Shown here in pieces: positions 6,430 through 8,888 of a DNA stretch of 8,888 bases. A program made the position numbers and the translations under genes. Within the stretch, counting starts at the first letter, position 1. Each line of letters starts with the position of its first letter. The notes under the pieces are model-generated. The model was not told the DNA's origin. It saw only the letters and a program-made list of their open reading frames with translations, and did no database searches. The stretch is from CBDUBH01 sp965365345 (GTDB lineage: Bacteria; Bacteroidota; Ignavibacteria; Ignavibacteriales; SURF-24), in assembly GCA_965365345.1 (NCBI GenBank), contig CBDUBH010000116.1, forward strand, positions 1 through 8,888, written 5' to 3'.

Positions 6430-6870
6430 ATGAATCAGGCGATTGAGGATTTCGTAAGTAAAAAAAGAATTGCTGTTGTGGGATTTTCAAAAAGCGGACG
6501 CAAATTCGGAAATTCAGCTTATAAAGAATTATCACAACGCGGATACGAAGTTTATGCCGTGCATCCAAGCGGTGAGGAAATTTCGGGCGTTAAATGTTTT
6601 CCCGATCTAACCGGATTAAAAGATAAAATTGACGGTGTTTTTATTTCGGTTTCAAAAAATCAAGTTGTTCCGATTTTGAAAGAAGCAAATTCGATCGGCT
6701 TAAAAAATATTTGGCTTCAGCAGGGAAGCGAATCCGATGAAGCTTTAAATACAGTCAAAGATTTGAAATTAAATGTTGTTTCTAAAAAATGCATTTTGAT
6801 GTATGCAGAGCCGGTAAATTCTATTCACAAATTTCACAGGTCAATTGCAAAAATTTTCGGAAGTTATTAG
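6430..6870 (+). CDS. CoA-binding-domain protein (CoA_binding_2, YccU-like)
   Basis: This 146-residue protein is a single Rossmann-fold CoA-binding domain of the CoA_binding_2/YccU type, normal in length. Visible elements: first strand and glycine turn IAVVGFSKSGRKFGNSAYKE (14-33), where the family binds the CoA phosphates; YEVYAVHP (39-46), the second strand with its conserved HP; IDGVFISVSKNQVVPILKEA (67-86); KNIWLQQGSES (92-102), the conserved WLQxG motif; and KKCILMY (119-125). It is cytosolic. Members bind acyl-CoA or CoA in vitro, but the cellular role is not established; there is no catalytic domain as in acyl-CoA synthetases. GAGGGG lies 4 bp before the ATG. The gene has its own promoter and terminator, so it stands alone. 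Confidence 0.9.
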   Translation: MNQAIEDFVSKKRIAVVGFSKSGRKFGNSAYKELSQRGYEVYAVHPSGEEISGVKCFPDLTGLKDKIDGVFISVSKNQVVPILKEANSIGLKNIWLQQGSESDEALNTVKDLKLNVVSKKCILMYAEPVNSIHKFHRSIAKIFGSY

Positions 6871-6890
6871 AAACGAAAATTAAATTTTCC

Positions 6891-6935
6891 AAATGATGCC
6901 GTAAAGATTTTCAAACTTACGGCATTTTCATTTTT
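6891..6935 (+). terminator. Intrinsic terminator of the CoA-binding protein gene
   Basis: TGCCGTAA (6897-6904) pairs with TTACGGCA (6917-6924). An outer AAATGA (6891-6896) pairs with TCATTT (6928-6933) across a 3-nt TTT bulge, and TTTTTG follows. It begins 20 bp after the stop at 6870. Confidence 0.75.
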
Positions 6936-7001
6936 GACCTAAAGTTTTTTTAAGAAAATAAATTAAAATTCAAAAAAAACCTTTCGTGCCGCATTAATAC
7001 A

Positions 7002-7030
7002 TTGCAATAAAATAAATATTCCTTTAAAAT
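7002..7030 (+). promoter_or_regulatory. Candidate promoter of the membrane desaturase gene
   Basis: TTGCAA (7002-7007, 4 of 6), a 17-bp spacer, then TAAAAT (7025-7030, 5 of 6). A start near 7037 gives a leader of about 60 nt. The region is very AT-rich, so other promoters are possible. Confidence 0.35.
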
Positions 7031-7098
7031 ATTTTATACAAACATATTTTTATATTTTGTAAATAACAGAAACTTTAAAACTACTTTTTGGAATTTAA

Positions 7099-8109
7099 AT
7101 GAATCAAACTTCGAATTATGATTTTTCATCTTTAAAAATAATTGTTTCAAAATATCACAAAGCAGATACAAAAAAGAGCATTCTGCAACTTTTAAATACT
7201 TTCATTCCGTTTTTTGCTTTACTTGTTTTAATGGGATATTCAATTCAAATAAGTTATTGGTTAACTTTAATTTTAGCAATTCCCACTGCCGGATTTTTGG
7301 TAAGAATTTTTATTTTTCAGCATGATTGCGGACATCAATCTTTTTTTAACAATAAAAAATATAATGATCTTGTAGGAAGATTTTGCAGCGTTTTTACTTG
7401 GACTCCGTACGCTTACTGGCGAAAAGGGCACAGCATTCACCACGCAAACGCAAGTAAATTGGATATGCGCGGAATCGGAGATATTTATACGATGACCGTA
7501 AGAGAATATTTGCAAAGATCAAAATTCGGACGATTGAAATACCGTTTATACAGGAATCCCGTTTTTCTATTTTTATTTATTCCCACAATTTTATTTGTAA
7601 TTATTTACAGATTTCCAACATCACAAAACAAAGCATTAAAAGCAGTTGAAAGAAGTGTTTATTTAACAAATCTTGCAATTGCAATTTCGCTTGGTGTTTT
7701 AATTTTTCTTTTCGGCTGGAAAATGATCGTGCTGGTTTATTTGCCGGTTATAATTTTTGCGGCATCTGCGGGTAATTGGCTTTTTTATGTTCAGCATCAA
7801 TTTGAAGAAACTTATTGGGAGCACGCCCAAAATTGGGATTACACTTTAGCGGCAATGCAGGGAAGTTCATATTATAAACTTCCGAAAATTTTGCAATGGT
7901 TTACGGGAAATATCGGATTTCATCATATTCATCATTTAAGTCCGCGAATTCCGAATTATTATTTGCAAAAATGCTACAAAGAAAATGAAGTTTTTACAAA
8001 AACCACAACTTTAACTTTTCGCTCAAGTTTAAAAAGCATTTTTTTAACTTTGTGGGATGAAGAAAAAAGAAAACTCATCGGTTTTAAAGATCTAAATCCG
8101 CAAAATTAA
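7099..8109 (+). CDS. Integral-membrane fatty-acid desaturase (three His-box family)
   Basis: This 336-residue protein belongs to the membrane FA_desaturase family (PF00487), the DesA/omega-6-like type that desaturates acyl chains, usually on membrane lipids, with a non-haem di-iron centre. All three histidine boxes are present in the right order: HDCGH (75-79), HSIHH (111-115) and HHIHH (275-279, ligands H275, H278, H279). An extra H233 in VQHQFEE lies just before the third box, as is common in this group. Hydrophobic segments at about 33-48, 53-72, 154-170, 188-205 and 208-230 fit the four-helix membrane topology with the boxes on the cytoplasmic side. The C-terminus (about 300-336) is hydrophilic. 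Start: ATG with GGAA 6 bp upstream. It is unrelated in fold to the soluble acyl-ACP desaturase at 1285-2262. Regioselectivity cannot be read from sequence. Confidence 0.92.
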   Translation: MNQTSNYDFSSLKIIVSKYHKADTKKSILQLLNTFIPFFALLVLMGYSIQISYWLTLILAIPTAGFLVRIFIFQHDCGHQSFFNNKKYNDLVGRFCSVFTWTPYAYWRKGHSIHHANASKLDMRGIGDIYTMTVREYLQRSKFGRLKYRLYRNPVFLFLFIPTILFVIIYRFPTSQNKALKAVERSVYLTNLAIAISLGVLIFLFGWKMIVLVYLPVIIFAASAGNWLFYVQHQFEETYWEHAQNWDYTLAAMQGSSYYKLPKILQWFTGNIGFHHIHHLSPRIPNYYLQKCYKENEVFTKTTTLTFRSSLKSIFLTLWDEEKRKLIGFKDLNPQN

Positions 8110-8134
8110 ATTTCAACGATTATGAAAAGAGATG

Positions 8135-8177
8135 ATTTTCACAATAAAATGTAAATAATTGTAATTATTGTGAAAAT
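8135..8177 (+). terminator. Long AT-rich hairpin after the membrane desaturase gene, probable terminator
   Basis: ATTTTCACAATAA (8135-8147) and TTATTGTGAAAAT (8165-8177) are perfect reverse complements over 13 bp, with a 17-nt loop, 26 bp after the stop and followed by TTTCTC. Low GC makes it a weaker terminator than the others here; it could also be a protein-binding inverted repeat. Confidence 0.55.
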
Positions 8178-8220
8178 TTTCTCAAAAAGTATTGCGTATC
8201 AAAATTATACTAATTAGTTT

Positions 8221-8265
8221 TACAATTGATAATTGAATCATTATTCAATTATAGGACAAATTGTA
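8221..8265 (+). repeat. Nested inverted repeat (hairpin) before the Fur-like remnant
   Basis: ATAATTGAAT (8229-8238) and ATTCAATTAT (8243-8252) pair perfectly around a CATT tetraloop. An outer pair TACAATT (8221-8227) with AATTGTA (8259-8265) extends the structure. It covers a weak promoter-like match, TTGATA (8226-8231), 18-bp spacer, TATAGG (8250-8255). It may be an operator or a transcript structure; I cannot decide. Confidence 0.5.
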
Positions 8266-8407
8266 CTTGCAAAGATTTGATGATGAAAATTGTTCCGTTA
8301 GGGTGGTAAAATTAATTAAATATAAATTATTGATCATAAATTTTAAACATCCCGAAGAAACATTTCTAGCGGCAAAACGCGCTTTTCCGTCAATCTCTGC
8401 ACAATAA
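8255..8407 (+). pseudogene. Probable N-terminal remnant of a Fur/PerR-family metalloregulator
   Basis: Fifty codons are open between TAG (8252-8254) and TAA (8405-8407) in one frame. The peptide follows the N-terminal winged-helix order of Fur/PerR proteins: DKLYLQRFDDENCSVRV (1-17) resembles the first helix and the following RVT motif, KLLIINF (24-30) takes the place of the QR-x-x-IL-x-x-L helix, and KHPEETFLAAKRAFPSIS (31-48) matches the family pattern HP-x-x-E...A...FPSIS that normally leads into ATVYRNL. Here the frame stops two residues after FPSIS, and the recognition helix, dimer domain and metal sites are absent in all plus frames. HP to FPSIS is about two residues shorter than usual. 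No in-frame ATG exists, only TTG at 8261 and 8267; ATAGGAC at 8251 would read ATGGAC with one base fewer. The homology is judged by eye, so confidence is moderate. Confidence 0.42.
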
Positions 8408-8443
8408 AAAACTAACTTACAAACAAAATTTACAGGTAAAATT

Positions 8444-8875
8444 ATGTCTCGCAAACTGTTGATCAGAGATTTGACTCTCCGTGATGGTCAACAATCTCTA
8501 TTCGCCACCAGAATGAATCAAAAACAAATAAACAGATTATTGCCGTTTTACAAAAAGGCAAATTTTTACGCGATGGAAGTTTGGGGCGGAGCGGTTCCGG
8601 ATTCAATTATGCGCTATTTAAATGAAGATCCTTGGGATCGTTTAGAAATTATTAAATCCGAGATCGGTGAAATTTCCAAATTAACAGCACTTTCACGCGG
8701 CAGAAATTTATTCGGTTACAATCCTTATCCCGAAAGCGTGATAGAAGGATTTAACAAAAATTCGGTAAAATCCGGAATAGGAATTATGCGAATTTTTGAT
8801 GCGCTTAATGATATTTCAAATATGAAATCAACAATAAAATATTTCCTCTTGATATTACAGCAGCAAATGTATTGA
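8444..8875 (+). CDS. Biotin-dependent carboxyltransferase, PycB/OadA type (5' part, frame broken near window edge)
   Basis: The 143 codons open with the conserved start of pyruvate carboxylase subunit B and oxaloacetate decarboxylase alpha subunits. These TIM-barrel carboxyltransferases move CO2 between carboxybiotin and pyruvate/oxaloacetate. Seen: LLIRDLTLRDGQQSLFATRM (5-24, metal-binding Asp expected at D14), YAMEVWGGA (42-50), SRGRNLFGYNPYP (84-96) and IMRIFDALNDISNMKSTIKY (114-133). After residue 133 the similarity ends and the frame stops at TGA (8873-8875), far short of the several hundred residues of the family; the carboxylated-Lys motif and biotinyl domain are missing. Only 13 bases remain after the stop, so a base-call or assembly error at a contig end is the likeliest reason, though a real frameshift cannot be excluded. 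A weak AGG (8434-8436) precedes the ATG. Family call sure; pyruvate carboxylase versus decarboxylase subunit undecided. Confidence 0.85.
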   Translation: MSRKLLIRDLTLRDGQQSLFATRMNQKQINRLLPFYKKANFYAMEVWGGAVPDSIMRYLNEDPWDRLEIIKSEIGEISKLTALSRGRNLFGYNPYPESVIEGFNKNSVKSGIGIMRIFDALNDISNMKSTIKYFLLILQQQMY

Positions 8876-8888
8876 CCTTGGCTTTACA

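Noticed and set aside
7273..7515. 80-codon minus-strand frame inside the membrane desaturase gene
   Set aside because: It is antisense to the first two histidine boxes and has no independent support.
8245..8454. 69-codon minus-strand frame over the region before the carboxyltransferase gene
   Set aside because: It is antisense to the Fur-like frame and to the start of the carboxyltransferase gene; the plus-strand reading explains the coding-like signal better.
1..8888. CRISPR arrays, tRNA or rRNA genes, insertion sequences, phage or toxin-antitoxin genes
   Set aside because: Looked for on both strands; no regularly spaced direct repeats, cloverleaf-like sequences, transposase or integrase motifs were seen.

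Overview
The window is strongly AT-rich bacterial DNA with close gene spacing and clear Shine-Dalgarno sites. It holds a TonB-dependent receptor with an N-terminal carboxypeptidase-regulatory-like domain, a Cys-rich DUF6660-like partner, and proteins rich in Lys, Asn, Ile and Phe. This points to the Bacteroidota/Chlorobi side of the tree. Several candidate promoters fit a TTGACA/TATAAT-like pattern with 17-18 bp spacing rather than the TTTG/TAnnTTTG pattern of classical Bacteroidetes. An Ignavibacteria-like source is my best guess; it is an inference from style, not a proven assignment. Both ends cut genes, so the window is probably a whole short contig.

Layout. (1) 1-966, minus strand: a TetR-family repressor followed 5 bp later by the start of a TolC-family outer-membrane efflux protein that runs off the left edge. 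The repressor's promoter carries a near-perfect 20-bp palindrome typical of a TetR operator. (2) 1206-2262, minus strand: a single-gene unit for a soluble di-iron acyl-ACP desaturase, ended by a strong hairpin terminator. (3) 2355-5329, plus strand: a small exported Cys/His-rich protein, a TonB-dependent receptor and a small DUF4177-like protein, ending in a terminator shared with the convergent gene. (4) 5388-6209, minus strand: a membrane-anchored protein of unknown function. (5) 6380-6935, plus strand: a CoA-binding-domain protein with its own promoter and terminator. (6) 7002-8177, plus strand: an integral-membrane fatty-acid desaturase with all three histidine boxes. (7) 8221-8888, plus strand: a hairpin, what looks like a broken remnant of a Fur/PerR-family regulator, then the 5' part of a biotin-dependent carboxyltransferase (PycB/OadA type) whose frame breaks just before the right edge.

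Themes. Envelope and lipid biology dominate: an efflux outer-membrane protein, a TonB receptor and two unrelated classes of fatty-acid desaturase. The genes are mostly in small independent units separated by terminators, so apart from tetR-tolC and the receptor pair they need not act together. I see no rRNA, tRNA, CRISPR array, insertion sequence or phage gene, and no convincing new multi-gene system. The points most worth checking are the Fur-like remnant, the receptor and its Cys-rich partner, the TetR operator with a possible second half-site at the desaturase/receptor divergent region, and the frame break at the right edge.
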